DNA from: an uncultured Roseateles sp.
GTDB taxonomy: Bacteria; Pseudomonadota; Gammaproteobacteria; Burkholderiales; Burkholderiaceae
Direction: 5' to 3'
Assembly: GCA_946480605.1 (NCBI GenBank)
Contig: CAMLKW010000257.1
Coordinates: 1 to 5,839 of the forward strand
Length of the DNA: 5,839 bases
Part shown: positions 1 through 5,839 of the stretch, piece by piece
Layout: each line of letters starts with the position of its first letter
Numbering within the stretch: the first letter of the stretch is position 1
Notes under the pieces: model-generated
What the model was told of the DNA's origin: nothing
Databases searched by the model: none
Seen by the model: the letters and a program-made list of their open reading frames with translations, nothing else
Made by a program: the position numbers and the translations under genes

Positions 1-2629
1 GCGGCGCGGTGAAGCTGTTGAACTGGATGACCAGCACGAAGTACATCAGCGCGATGCCCGACAGCAGCGCCGTGATCATGGCCGTGAAGACCACCTCCTG
101 GTCACGCGCCGAACCGGCCAGCTCGATGCCGTAGCCCGGCGGGAAGTTGATGGCCTTGGCCAGCTTCTGCGCCTCGGCGGTGATCTCGCCGGCCGAACGG
201 CCCTGGGCGTTGGCGCTGACCGTGATGGTGCGCTTGCCGTCGCCATGCTGGATCTGGCCCGGGCCCTTGCCCATGGTCACCGTGGCGATCTGGTCCAGCG
301 GCACCATGCGGTTGGTGCCCGACACCGCGATGGGCAGGCGCTCGATGTTGGCAGCGTCCACGCGGTCCGCCGGATGCAGGCGGATGGCCACGTCGCGTGC
401 CTCGCCGGTGGGGTCGATCCAGTCGCCGGCCTCCACGCCCGCGAAGGCCACGCGCAGCGCCTGGGCCGCGTCGTTGACCGAGATGCCCATCTGGTTGGCC
501 AGTCCGCGGTCCAGCTCGATCTGCAGCTCGTTCTGCGGGTCCTGCTCGGAGTAGCCCACGTCCACGGCGCCGCGCACGCTGCGCAGCGTCTTCTGGAACT
601 CCAGCGTCAGCTCCTGCAGCTTGCGGCTGTCGGTACCGTAGAAGCGGATCTGCACCGGCTTCTGCGCGCCGTTGTTCAGGTCGTCCAGCACGACGTACTC
701 GGCGCCGACCAGGCGCCCGACCTTCTCGCGCAAGTCCCTGGCGACGTCGTCCGCCGAGCGCTTGCGCTCGGTGCTCTTGCCGATGTCCACGTAGATGCGT
801 CCACCGCTGGCGTTGGGATAGGCCATGGTCGCCTTGGTCTCGGGCAGCGCCCGCGCCAGGGCGGCGGCGGCGTCCAGCTTGAGCTTGGAGTAGTCCAGGC
901 TGCTGGAGGCCGGGCTGCGCACGTCGATGACCAGGAAGCCGGCATCGGCCTTGGGCAGGAAGCTGGAGCCGCCGAACTTGCCCTGCAGCACGATGGCGCC
1001 GACGAAGCTCAGCACCGCGAAGGCGGCCATCCAGCGGCGGTGGTGCAGCGCCCAGGCGATGACGCGGCCGTAGCGGTCGGCGACGCCGTCGAACCAGTGG
1101 TTGAAGCGTTGCAGCAGCTTGCCGAAGCCCTTCTTGGGCTGCTCGTGGTAGCCCGGCGGGTCACCCCAGTAGGCGGACAGCATCGGGTCCAGCGTGAAGC
1201 TGATCAGCAGCGACACGATGACCGACGCCACGACGGTCAGCGCGAACGGCTTGAACCACTGACCCGGGCCCTGGCCCATGAAGGCCACCGGCACGAACAC
1301 GGCCACGATGGCGAAGGTGGTGGCGGCCACGGCCAGGCCGATCTCGGCCGTGCCCTCGCGCGCCGCGGTCACGCGGTCGCTGCCGCGCTCCATGTGGCGC
1401 ACGATGTTCTCTCGAACCACGATGGCATCGTCGATGAGCACGCCGATGGCCAGCGACAGCCCCAGCAGGCTCATGAAGTTCAGCGAGAAGTCCATCAGCC
1501 ACACGGCGATGAAGGCCGCCAGCACCGAGGTGGGCAGCGACAGCGCCGTGATCAGCGTGGAGCGCCAGCTGTTCAGGAAGGCGTAGACGACGAAGATGGT
1601 CAGGCCGGCGCCGAACACCAGCGCATGGGTCACGTTGTGCAGGCTGTTCTCGGCGTCCTCGCCGCCGTCCTGCGTGATGTCCATGGTCGTGCCCTTGGGC
1701 AGTTCCTTGCGGATCTCCTCGACCAGCTTGCGCGCCGCGACGGCCACGCTGACGGTGGAGGCGTCGCGTGAGCGCGTCACCGAAATGCCGACGTTGGGCC
1801 GGCCGTTGCGCAGGCTGTAGCCGGTCATCTCGGCAAAGCCGTCCTGCACCTCGGCCACCTGGCCCAGGCGGATGACCTGGCCGGCGTTGCGCTTGATGAT
1901 CATCTGCTCGAACTCGGCCGGGCTCTCCAGCCGGCCCAGCAGGCGGATGCTCTGGTCTTCCAGCGCACCGCGCACCTTGCCGACGGGGGCGGTCGTGTTC
2001 TGCGCGCGCACGGCCCCCAGCACCTCGGTGACCGACACGCCGAACTCGCGCAGCTTGTCGGCACGCAGCAGGATGGACAGCTCACGGCGCAGCGCGCCGT
2101 TCACGTTGACGACGGACACGCCCGGGATGGCGCGGAAGCGCTCGGCCAACTGGTCCTCGGCCAGCCGGCTGAGCTGGGCATGCGTCAGCGTGTCGCTGGA
2201 CAGCGCCAGCTGCAGGATGGGCTGGGCACCGGGGTCGGCGCGCGTGATGATGGGCTCGCGGATCTCGGTGGGCAGCTTGTAGCGCACCGAGTTGATCGCG
2301 TTGCGCACCTCGTCGGCGGCCTCGATCATGTTCTTTGAAAAGTCGAAGACCAGGACGATGGTGGCGCTGCCCTCGCGCGACGTGGAGTTGGAGCGGTCCA
2401 CTCCCGAGATGCTCTGCAAGGCCTTTTCGATGCGATTGACGACCTCGCGCTCCACAGTCTCGGGCGAGGCGCCCGGATAGGGGATGTTGATGACGAGTAC
2501 GGGAGGCTCGACGTCGGGGAACTGGTTGACCCGCAGCTTGGACAGCGCCAGCAGGCCCACCAGCATCAGCCCGATGACCATGACGACGGTCGCGACGGGC
2601 CTGCTGATGCTGAAGTTGGACAGGAACAT
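1..2629 (-). CDS. RND efflux transporter, HAE-1 (AcrB-like) type, 3' end cut off by window edge
   Basis: Inner-membrane pump subunit that uses proton influx to export hydrophobic or amphiphilic compounds through a tripartite complex. The frame starts at an ATG preceded by AGGAGA six bases upstream and stays open for 876 codons to the left edge; AcrB-type proteins have about 1030-1050 residues, so roughly 160 are missing. Visible in order: TM1 (about 10-30), first periplasmic porter domain with the YPGASPETVE motif, TM2-TM6 (about 332-485), TM7 (about 533-552), second periplasmic domain, and TM8 ending near residue 876. TM4 carries the acidic pair D400-D401 within VLIDDAIVVRENI, matching AcrB D407/D408 of the proton relay. 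The relay residues of TM10 and TM11 lie outside the window. It follows the adaptor gene by 17 nt, so the two form one operon. The acidic pair in an HAE-type context argues against a metal (HME) exporter, but the substrate cannot be read from sequence. Confidence 0.97.
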   Translation of the reverse strand, partial: MFLSNFSISRPVATVVMVIGLMLVGLLALSKLRVNQFPDVEPPVLVINIPYPGASPETVEREVVNRIEKALQSISGVDRSNSTSREGSATIVLVFDFSKNMIEAADEVRNAINSVRYKLPTEIREPIITRADPGAQPILQLALSSDTLTHAQLSRLAEDQLAERFRAIPGVSVVNVNGALRRELSILLRADKLREFGVSVTEVLGAVRAQNTTAPVGKVRGALEDQSIRLLGRLESPAEFEQMIIKRNAGQVIRLGQVAEVQDGFAEMTGYSLRNGRPNVGISVTRSRDASTVSVAVAARKLVEEIRKELPKGTTMDITQDGGEDAENSLHNVTHALVFGAGLTIFVVYAFLNSWRSTLITALSLPTSVLAAFIAVWLMDFSLNFMSLLGLSLAIGVLIDDAIVVRENIVRHMERGSDRVTAAREGTAEIGLAVAATTFAIVAVFVPVAFMGQGPGQWFKPFALTVVASVIVSLLISFTLDPMLSAYWGDPPGYHEQPKKGFGKLLQRFNHWFDGVADRYGRVIAWALHHRRWMAAFAVLSFVGAIVLQGKFGGSSFLPKADAGFLVIDVRSPASSSLDYSKLKLDAAAALARALPETKATMAYPNASGGRIYVDIGKSTERKRSADDVARDLREKVGRLVGAEYVVLDDLNNGAQKPVQIRFYGTDSRKLQELTLEFQKTLRSVRGAVDVGYSEQDPQNELQIELDRGLANQMGISVNDAAQALRVAFAGVEAGDWIDPTGEARDVAIRLHPADRVDAANIERLPIAVSGTNRMVPLDQIATVTMGKGPGQIQHGDGKRTITVSANAQGRSAGEITAEAQKLAKAINFPPGYGIELAGSARDQEVVFTAMITALLSGIALMYFVLVIQFNSFTAP

Positions 2630-2635
2630 GGACGG

Positions 2636-2641
2636 TCTCCT
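2636..2641 (-). promoter_or_regulatory. Ribosome binding site of the RND transporter
   Basis: On the minus strand AGGAGA lies six bases before the ATG at 2629, in the 17-nt gap after the adaptor stop codon. It is a near-consensus Shine-Dalgarno site and fixes the transporter start at MFLSNFSISRP, the usual N-terminus of this family just before TM1. Confidence 0.85.
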
Positions 2642-2646
2642 GCGGT

Positions 2647-3804
2647 TTACTTGCTGGCGGGCTGGGCAGCAGCCACGGCCGAGGCGGCTGCGGCGCCGGC
2701 GGCGACGCGCTGCACCGGGGCGCCGTCGATGAGGCTGCCCGTGGGCGCGCGCAGCACCTGGTCGCCCAGGGCCAGGCCGGAGGCCACCACCACCTCGCCG
2801 CGCCGGTCGTCGCGCTCGCCCAGCGTCACGGCCACCTTCTTGATCTGATGGCCTTCCAGCTTCCAGACGAAGGCGTTGTCGCCCTGCCGCTGGATGGAGC
2901 CCTCGGCCAGCACCAGCGCGCGGCGGTCCGCGCTCTCGACGCGGCCTTCGGCATAGAGGCCGGCCACCTGCGGCGCCTTGGTCTTGTCAGTGAACTCGGC
3001 GATGAGCTCGACCTGGCGCGTCGTCGCGTTGGCGGCGGCGTCGATGCGCGCCAGCTTGCCGCGGAACTCGGCATCGCCGAAGCCGTTGATGCGGAAGGAC
3101 ACCGGCTGGCCCAGCTTCAGCTCACCGAGGCGGTCGGCCGAGACCTGGCCCTCGAAGCGCATGGACGACGGGTCAATGACCTTGACCAGTTCGCGGCCCA
3201 CCTGCACCGTGTCGCCGACGGAGATCTTGCGCTCGCTGACGACACCGTCGAACGGTGCGCGCACCTCTGTGCGCGAGACCTGCTGGCGCGCCGTCACGAG
3301 GCGGGCCTTGGCGGCGGCCAGTTCGCTCTGCGCGGCGTTGCGGCGCACTTCGGCGTCCTCCAGGCCTTGCATGGAGATCATGCCCTGCTGGTTCAGCGTG
3401 CGCTGACGGACCAGCACGCGCTCGGTCTGCTCGAAGCTCTGCTGGGCGGCGCGCAGCGCCTCCTCGGCGGAGGTCAGGCTGTCGCGGATGGCCGTGGCGT
3501 CCAGGCGGATGATGAGGTCGCCGGCGCGCACGCGCTCGCCGTTGTCCTTGGCCACCTGCAGCACGACGGCGGCCACCTCGGCGCGCAGGTCGGCGCGACG
3601 CGCGGGCTGGATGGCGCCGCTGATGACGGGCGCGCCGATCAGGCCGCTCTGCCCCACCTGGCGCAGATCCTCGGGCGCCAGCAGCAGCGGTGCGGCCGCC
3701 TTGGCCGTCGCGGCCTTGGCCTCGTCGGGCTTGCCGCCCTTGCCGCAGGCGGTGAGGGTCAGGGCCAGGGTCAGAGCAGTCAGGATCGGCGTTGCACGCT
3801 TCAT
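2647..3804 (-). CDS. RND efflux periplasmic adaptor (membrane fusion protein), lipoprotein
   Basis: Periplasmic linker that joins the RND transporter to an outer-membrane channel. I take the start at the ATG giving MKRATPIL (385 residues); a TTG 14 codons upstream would put a charged, non-signal stretch before the signal peptide. Residues 1-19 form a lipoprotein signal with lipobox LTAC, so C20 should be lipidated and the protein anchored in the inner membrane. An Ala/Lys-rich linker follows. The two halves of the lipoyl-like barrel-sandwich domain are near 72-102 and 180-211 (RAPFDGVVSERK), flanking an alpha-helical hairpin at about 105-178. At the hairpin tip R133, L137 and S144 have the same spacing as AcrA R128, L132 and S139, the TolC-contact motif. 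A beta-barrel domain (about 215-290) and membrane-proximal domain follow, then an Ala-rich tail ending in PASK. The SD before the ATG (AAGAAAG, seven bases away) is weak. It is first in the operon with the transporter. Confidence 0.96.
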   Translation of the reverse strand: MKRATPILTALTLALTLTACGKGGKPDEAKAATAKAAAPLLLAPEDLRQVGQSGLIGAPVISGAIQPARRADLRAEVAAVVLQVAKDNGERVRAGDLIIRLDATAIRDSLTSAEEALRAAQQSFEQTERVLVRQRTLNQQGMISMQGLEDAEVRRNAAQSELAAAKARLVTARQQVSRTEVRAPFDGVVSERKISVGDTVQVGRELVKVIDPSSMRFEGQVSADRLGELKLGQPVSFRINGFGDAEFRGKLARIDAAANATTRQVELIAEFTDKTKAPQVAGLYAEGRVESADRRALVLAEGSIQRQGDNAFVWKLEGHQIKKVAVTLGERDDRRGEVVVASGLALGDQVLRAPTGSLIDGAPVQRVAAGAAAASAVAAAQPASK

Positions 3805-3846
3805 GGAGCAGCTTTCTTCAGAAATCGGATTGCGGGCGGCGAACAA

Positions 3847-3860
3847 AAGCTCCCGAGCTT
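3847..3860. repeat. 14-bp palindrome AAGCTC-CC-GAGCTT
   Basis: Two 6-base arms that are exact reverse complements, separated by CC, 43 bases before the adaptor start. Read on the minus strand it can fold as a 5-bp stem (AAGCT/AGCTT) with loop CGGG, followed by TTGTT. That is compatible with a weak intrinsic terminator for the upstream operon or with a protein-binding site. The short stem and interrupted T-run make either reading tentative. Confidence 0.35.
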
Positions 3861-3865
3861 AAACG

Positions 3866-3885
3866 TCTGGCAACGTTACGCCAGA
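3866..3885. promoter_or_regulatory. Interrupted palindrome TCTGGC-N8-GCCAGA, candidate operator
   Basis: Exact 6-base inverted repeats with an 8-base spacer (AACGTTAC), 62-81 bases upstream of the adaptor ATG. Size, symmetry and place fit an operator for a dimeric repressor such as the TetR- or MarR-type regulators that often control RND pumps. No regulator gene is in the window, so the binding protein is unknown. A chance palindrome or a transcript hairpin remains possible. Confidence 0.35.
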
Positions 3886-3914
3886 GGTCATGCACCGGGG
3901 AGTCATTCAGGTTA

Positions 3915-3937
3915 CGGGAGGCCGCAATGCCTTCCCG
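3915..3937 (-). terminator. Possible hairpin after the Nudix gene (weak terminator candidate)
   Basis: On the minus-strand transcript CGGG-A-AGGC pairs with GCCT-CCCG around a 6-base loop (ATTGCG), giving eight GC-rich base pairs with one bulged A, beginning 19 bases after the Nudix stop. No T-run follows (the next bases are TAACCTGAA), so it is not a classical intrinsic terminator. It could stabilise the 3' end of the nuo transcript or mark a Rho-dependent end. Confidence 0.3.
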
Positions 3938-3956
3938 CCAGCGGCCGCGGCTGCGC

Positions 3957-4535
3957 TCAGGCGCGACGCCAGTCCAGCGTCCACGCCCCCTGACGCCAGC
4001 GCTGCAGCCACAGCAGGCCGATCAACGTCTTGGCATCGGTCAGCTCGCCGCGCGAGGCCAGCAGATCAAGTTCGTCCACGCTGTGCGTGACGAGTTCGAG
4101 AAACTCGCCGTCATCGAGCTTCTGCTGGCCGCGCTGCAGGCCGCGCGCGAAGTAGATGTGTATGCCTTCGTCCGAGTAGGCGATGGCGTTGTTCAGCACG
4201 CCGGCACAGGCCCACTCGGCGGCGCTGTAGCCCGTTTCTTCCAGCAGTTCGCGGCGGCCGCACTCGAACGGGTCCTCGCCGGCATCGAGCTTGCCGGCCG
4301 GGAACTCCAGCATGACCCGGCCCATGGGGTAGCGGTACTGGCGCTCCATCAGCAGGCGGCCGTCGTCCAGCAGGGGGACGACCATGACGGCACCGGGATG
4401 GCGGATGTACTCGCGCGTGGCCGTGCCGCCGTCGGGCAGCGCCACGCGGTCGCGGCGCACGTCCAGGAAATGGCCCCGGAAGACCTGCGTGCCGTCGAGC
4501 AGGCGCTCGACCAGGTGATCGTCAGCCTCGGCCAC
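3957..4535 (-). CDS. Nudix hydrolase, ADP-ribose pyrophosphatase type
   Basis: Predicted cytosolic, Mg2+-dependent hydrolase that splits nucleoside diphosphate sugars, probably ADP-ribose into AMP and ribose 5-phosphate. The 192-residue protein has a complete Nudix box at residues 81-103 (G-x5-E-x7-RELLEETGY) with all metal-binding glutamates, preceded by LEFPAGKLD as in ADP-ribose pyrophosphatases. The N-terminal strand region with REYIRHPGAV and VPLLDDG is also typical of that subfamily. The loop that usually reads PGxSDE in ADP-ribose enzymes reads IAYSDE here (residues 118-123), so the Pro-Gly is missing and the exact substrate is open. The start is a GTG with a GGAGGT site nine bases upstream, lying within the last codons of the DUF2818 gene; the two genes overlap by 14 nt. 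Placement at the end of a complex I operon suggests, by inference only, a role in turnover of NAD(H)-derived metabolites. Confidence 0.94.
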   Translation of the reverse strand: MAEADDHLVERLLDGTQVFRGHFLDVRRDRVALPDGGTATREYIRHPGAVMVVPLLDDGRLLMERQYRYPMGRVMLEFPAGKLDAGEDPFECGRRELLEETGYSAAEWACAGVLNNAIAYSDEGIHIYFARGLQRGQQKLDDGEFLELVTHSVDELDLLASRGELTDAKTLIGLLWLQRWRQGAWTLDWRRA

Positions 4536-4824
4536 GGCGCAGATACCTCCAGACGAAGCCGGGGAAGCCCAGCGTGATGAACAGGCACACGCCGGCGGCG
4601 TAGAACTCCCAGCCCTGGCTGTGCCGCTGGCCGATGCGGCCTTCGAGCAGCGCCCCCAACGCGTAGGTCAGCACCGCCATCAGCGCCAGTTCCAGCAGCC
4701 GCCAGCCGGCGCCCTTGGAGGCGCGGCGCGGGCCCACCAGCAGCAGACGCTCGTTGAAGTAAGGCAGGTTGGCCGCGACGACGGCCACAGCCAGGACCAG
4801 CCAGACGGCGACGGACGGGTCCAC
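4522..4824 (-). CDS. DUF2818 family small membrane protein
   Basis: A 100-residue protein of unknown function, found after nuoN in Betaproteobacteria as far as I recall. It has three hydrophobic segments, at about residues 4-20, 43-61 and 73-94. Marks I associate with the family are AANLPYFNERL near the first segment, WRLLEL opening the second, and QGWEFYA followed by GFPGFVWRYL in the third; the C-terminus is Arg-rich (RRGRG), suggesting a cytoplasmic end. The start is taken at a GTG seven bases after the nuoN stop, giving MDPSVAVW. The frame is open further upstream, but that part encodes a Cys/Arg/Pro-rich stretch lying within nuoN and is unlikely to be translated. No clear Shine-Dalgarno site precedes the GTG, so initiation probably depends on ribosomes finishing nuoN. 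The 3' end overlaps the Nudix gene by 14 nt. A link to complex I assembly or stability is only inferred from position. Confidence 0.85.
   Translation of the reverse strand: MDPSVAVWLVLAVAVVAANLPYFNERLLLVGPRRASKGAGWRLLELALMAVLTYALGALLEGRIGQRHSQGWEFYAAGVCLFITLGFPGFVWRYLRRGRG
4545..4550 (-). promoter_or_regulatory. Ribosome binding site of the Nudix gene, inside the DUF2818 gene
   Basis: GGAGGT on the minus strand, nine bases before the GTG at 4535. It decides the non-ATG start of the Nudix gene and is embedded in the codons for the C-terminal WRY of the upstream protein, so the upstream coding sequence is constrained by the downstream initiation site. Confidence 0.85.
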
Positions 4825-4831
4825 GGCCGGA

Positions 4832-5839
4832 TCAGGTCGCCAGTGCGCGCAGGATGGCGGTCTTGCACAGCTCCAGCAGGCCACCCGGCAGCAGGCCGAA
4901 GACCAGCACGGCGGCGCCGTTCAGCGACATGACCAGGCGCACGTCGCCGGGGGCGGCCAGCGGCGCCGTGTCGGTGGGCGCGTCGAAGAACATGACCTTG
5001 ACGACGCGCAGGTAGTAGAAGGCGCCGACCAGGGACACGACGACCGCGAAGATCGCCAGGCCCAGGTAGAAGCCCACACCCGTGGCGACCATGGCCTGCA
5101 GCACCGCCAGCTTGGCGTAGAAGCCCACGGTGGGCGGCACGCCGGCCAGCGAGAACATGAACATCGTCATGACCAGCGCGAACCACGGGCTGCGCTTGGC
5201 CAGGCCGGCCAGGTCCTTGATCTCCTCGGCCTCATGGCCCTGGCGCGACAGCAGGATGACCATGCCGAAGGTGCCCAGCGTCGTCAGCACATAGGTGACG
5301 GCGTAGAACATCGCGGCGCTGTAGGCGTTGGGTCCCCATTCGGTGCCGTTGTTGACGACGCCCGAGGCCATGCCCAGCAGCATGAAGCCCATGTTGGCGA
5401 TGGTCGAGTAGGCCAGCATGCGCTTCAGGTTGTTCTGCGCGATGGCGGCCAGGTTGCCGATGAGCAGCGACACGACGGCCAGCACGACCAGCATCTGCTG
5501 CCAGTCCACGGCCAGCCCCAGCATGCCTTCCACCAGCAGGCGCACGGTGATGGCGAACGCGGCCAGCTTGGGCGCCCCGCCGATAAGCAGCGTGACGGCG
5601 GTCGGCGCGCCCTGATAGACGTCGGGCACCCACATGTGGAAGGGCGCGGCACCCAGCTTGAAGGCCAGGCCGGCGACGACGAAGACCACGCCGAACACCA
5701 GCACGGCCTTGTTCGGGATGCCCTTGGAGATGACCTCGAACACCTCGGGGATGGTCAGCGAGCCGGTGGCGCCATACATCATGGACAGGCCGTACAGCAG
5801 GAAGCCGCTGGCCAGCGCGCCCAGCACGAAGTACTTCAT
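4832..5839 (-). CDS. nuoN: NADH-quinone oxidoreductase subunit N, 5' part outside window
   Basis: Antiporter-like membrane subunit of respiratory complex I, part of the proton-translocating arm in the inner membrane. The visible 335 residues are the C-terminal two thirds of a protein of about 490; the frame continues past the right edge, and the ATG at the edge ([12 protein letters not shown]) is an internal methionine, not the start. Family marks are [21 protein letters not shown] at 60-80, split here by K61, and K91 in [10 protein letters not shown]61 and K91 are 30 residues apart, exactly like E. coli NuoN K217 and K247. [17 protein letters not shown] (136-152) and [12 protein letters not shown] with K243, matching the third key lysine, complete the proton path; the TM5 glutamate lies outside. 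Many hydrophobic helices run through the whole stretch. As nuoN is normally the last nuo gene, nuoA-M should lie beyond the right edge. The stop is followed after seven bases by the DUF2818 gene. Confidence 0.97.
   Translation of the reverse strand: MKYFVLGALASGFLLYGLSMMYGATGSLTIPEVFEVISKGIPNKAVLVFGVVFVVAGLAFKLGAAPFHMWVPDVYQGAPTAVTLLIGGAPKLAAFAITVRLLVEGMLGLAVDWQQMLVVLAVVSLLIGNLAAIAQNNLKRMLAYSTIANMGFMLLGMASGVVNNGTEWGPNAYSAAMFYAVTYVLTTLGTFGMVILLSRQGHEAEEIKDLAGLAKRSPWFALVMTMFMFSLAGVPPTVGFYAKLAVLQAMVATGVGFYLGLAIFAVVVSLVGAFYYLRVVKVMFFDAPTDTAPLAAPGDVRLVMSLNGAAVLVFGLLPGGLLELCKTAILRALAT

Larger units (their letters stand above)
3805..3956. other. Intergenic region between Nudix gene and efflux operon
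   Basis: This 152-bp gap is the only sizeable non-coding stretch and must hold both the end of the nuo/Nudix transcript and, probably, the start of the efflux transcript. It contains a bulged hairpin next to the Nudix stop and two palindromes nearer the adaptor, listed separately. The part closest to the adaptor is richer in A and T than the coding sequence around it. Scanning the minus strand for sigma-70 boxes gave only poor matches, such as TTGCCA without a good -10 at proper distance, so I name no promoter. No small ORF with a plausible start and RBS was seen. Confidence 0.7.

Noticed and set aside
245..1771. Plus-strand open frame of 508 codons opposite the RND transporter
   Set aside because: Its translation is rich in His, Gln, Arg, Ala and Gly with no recognisable domain, as expected for the reverse of a GC-rich coding frame. 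The opposite strand encodes an unmistakable RND transporter in an unbroken frame.
3805..3846. Longer adaptor with a TTG start at 3846
   Set aside because: It would put 14 residues, including acidic ones, ahead of a typical lipoprotein signal peptide. The ATG at 3804 directly gives the MKR...LTAC signal.
2848..3993. Plus-strand open frame of 381 codons opposite the adaptor
   Set aside because: Low-complexity Ala/Leu/Gly/His/Gln composition and no motif. It is antisense to the adaptor gene and also crosses the intergenic gap with its palindromes.
3792..4577. Plus-strand open frame of 261 codons opposite the Nudix gene
   Set aside because: A shadow of the Nudix gene: the minus strand holds a full Nudix box, a strong RBS and operon context, while the plus-strand product has no recognisable family features.
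4825..4884. Longer DUF2818 protein starting inside nuoN at 4884
   Set aside because: The extra 20 residues are Cys/Arg/Pro-rich, overlap nuoN by over 50 bases, and would precede the family N-terminus that begins naturally at the GTG at 4824.
4680..5186. Minus-strand open frame of 168 codons overlapping the nuoN 3' end in another frame
   Set aside because: Arg/Gly-rich product without motifs, inside the well-conserved nuoN C-terminus.
5391..5393. Asparagine N149 in the NuoN motif STIANMGF where I recall a histidine in E. coli NuoN
   Set aside because: Probably lineage variation. The three key lysines are all present, so it does not suggest a defective subunit.

Overview
The window looks like an ordinary chromosomal stretch from a GC-rich Betaproteobacterium, most likely of the order Burkholderiales. 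This rests on strong G/C preference at third codon positions and on the gene order nuoN, then a DUF2818 small membrane protein, then an ADP-ribose-type Nudix hydrolase. I recall that order as typical of Betaproteobacteria but could not check it here. All five genes are read from the minus strand, so the biological order runs from right to left.

Right part (about 5839 to 3957): the 3' end of a respiratory complex I operon. It holds the last 335 codons of nuoN (a proton-pumping membrane subunit of NADH:quinone oxidoreductase), a 100-residue DUF2818 membrane protein starting at a GTG 7 nt after the nuoN stop, and a 192-residue Nudix hydrolase. The Nudix GTG start overlaps the end of the DUF2818 gene by 14 nt and has a good ribosome binding site. 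The tight packing implies co-transcription and translational coupling.

Middle (3805 to 3956): a 152-bp intergenic gap, the only sizeable non-coding stretch. It carries three short inverted repeats: a bulged hairpin just after the Nudix gene, a 20-bp interrupted palindrome, and a 14-bp palindrome. They are candidates for a weak terminator of the nuo operon and for an operator or promoter region of the next operon. I found no convincing -35/-10 pair.

Left part (3804 to 1): a two-gene efflux operon. A periplasmic adaptor lipoprotein (membrane fusion protein) is followed after 17 nt by an RND inner-membrane transporter of the HAE-1 (AcrB-like) type. The transporter runs off the left edge after 876 codons, just past its eighth transmembrane helix. 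I checked its frame through most of its length and it is intact. Together the two should form a proton-driven tripartite pump with a TolC-type outer membrane channel; no channel gene and no regulator lie in the window.

I found no RNA gene, mobile element, CRISPR array or pseudogene, and nothing that amounts to an undescribed system. The points most worth a second look are the palindromes before the efflux operon and a changed substrate-loop motif in the Nudix enzyme.
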